Positions 63,944 through 64,000 of a stretch of DNA of 64,000 nucleotides are shown in pieces. Positions within the stretch are counted from its first letter, which is position 1. The number at the start of each line of letters is the position of its first letter. Location: the NCBI GenBank assembly GCA_018907035.1, contig JACCIC010000049.1, forward strand, positions 1,676,001 through 1,740,000, in the 5' to 3' direction. Position numbers and translations under genes: made by a program. The notes below the pieces were generated by a model, which was given only the letters and a program-made list of their open reading frames with translations, had not been told where the DNA came from and searched no databases. The stretch comes from Sycobia sp. Sy_11 (lineage: Eukaryota > Arthropoda > Insecta > Hymenoptera > Epichrysomallidae).

Positions 63944-64000
63944 TTTATTTGAGTATGATAATAAAATTTTTACAATATCCAAATGAAAAAGTAACTATAT

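Overview
The window looks like AT-rich nuclear DNA from an insect. The evidence is split genes with short phase-consistent exons and GT/AG introns, a degenerate irritans-type mariner, Copia and LINE relics, solo LTRs, and long (AT)n and (GA)n microsatellites. A parasitoid or other hymenopteran is a plausible guess, but nothing in the sequence fixes the order. No tRNA, rRNA, CRISPR array or prokaryotic feature was recognised.

Left end (1-12,050, + strand). The 3' half of a NOMO gene (ER translocon-associated BOS complex) ends at 1968. It is followed by a complete nine-exon N-acetylglucosamine-6-sulfatase (GNS-like lysosomal sulfatase, 3351-11882, 500 codons). Its seventh exon is far more GC-rich than the exon compared with it and is clamped between two long (AT)n tracts.

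Middle (about 12,050-47,850). I recognise no convincing cellular gene in about 36 kb. The region is AT-rich and punctuated by GC-rich islands of roughly 0.2-1.3 kb, many bordered by (AT)n or (GA/CT)n runs. It also holds a mariner with intact ends but a broken transposase (25,299-26,544), a Jockey/CR1-like LINE relic on the minus strand (about 38,730-39,830), and two uncharacterised interspersed repeat families. One family carries a hammerhead-ribozyme-like motif in two copies.

Right end (about 47,880-64,000). Two complete six-exon short-chain dehydrogenase genes lie on the minus strand in direct orientation (48,087-50,383 and 61,000-63,943). They are duplicates that keep homology in introns and 3' flank, resemble 15-hydroxyprostaglandin dehydrogenase, and differ mainly in patches around the active site and substrate loop. 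Between them lie a decayed Copia element interrupted by a solo LTR (AATAG target duplication), a 25-bp minisatellite and a decayed RNase H-bearing LINE. A second solo LTR (ATTTG target duplication) sits in intron 3 of the second copy.

The strongest leads are the patchwork divergence of the SDR pair with a shared altered glycine motif, the hammerhead-like repeat family, the isolated GC-rich GNS exon, and the island landscape of the gene desert. I see no clear new multi-gene system.
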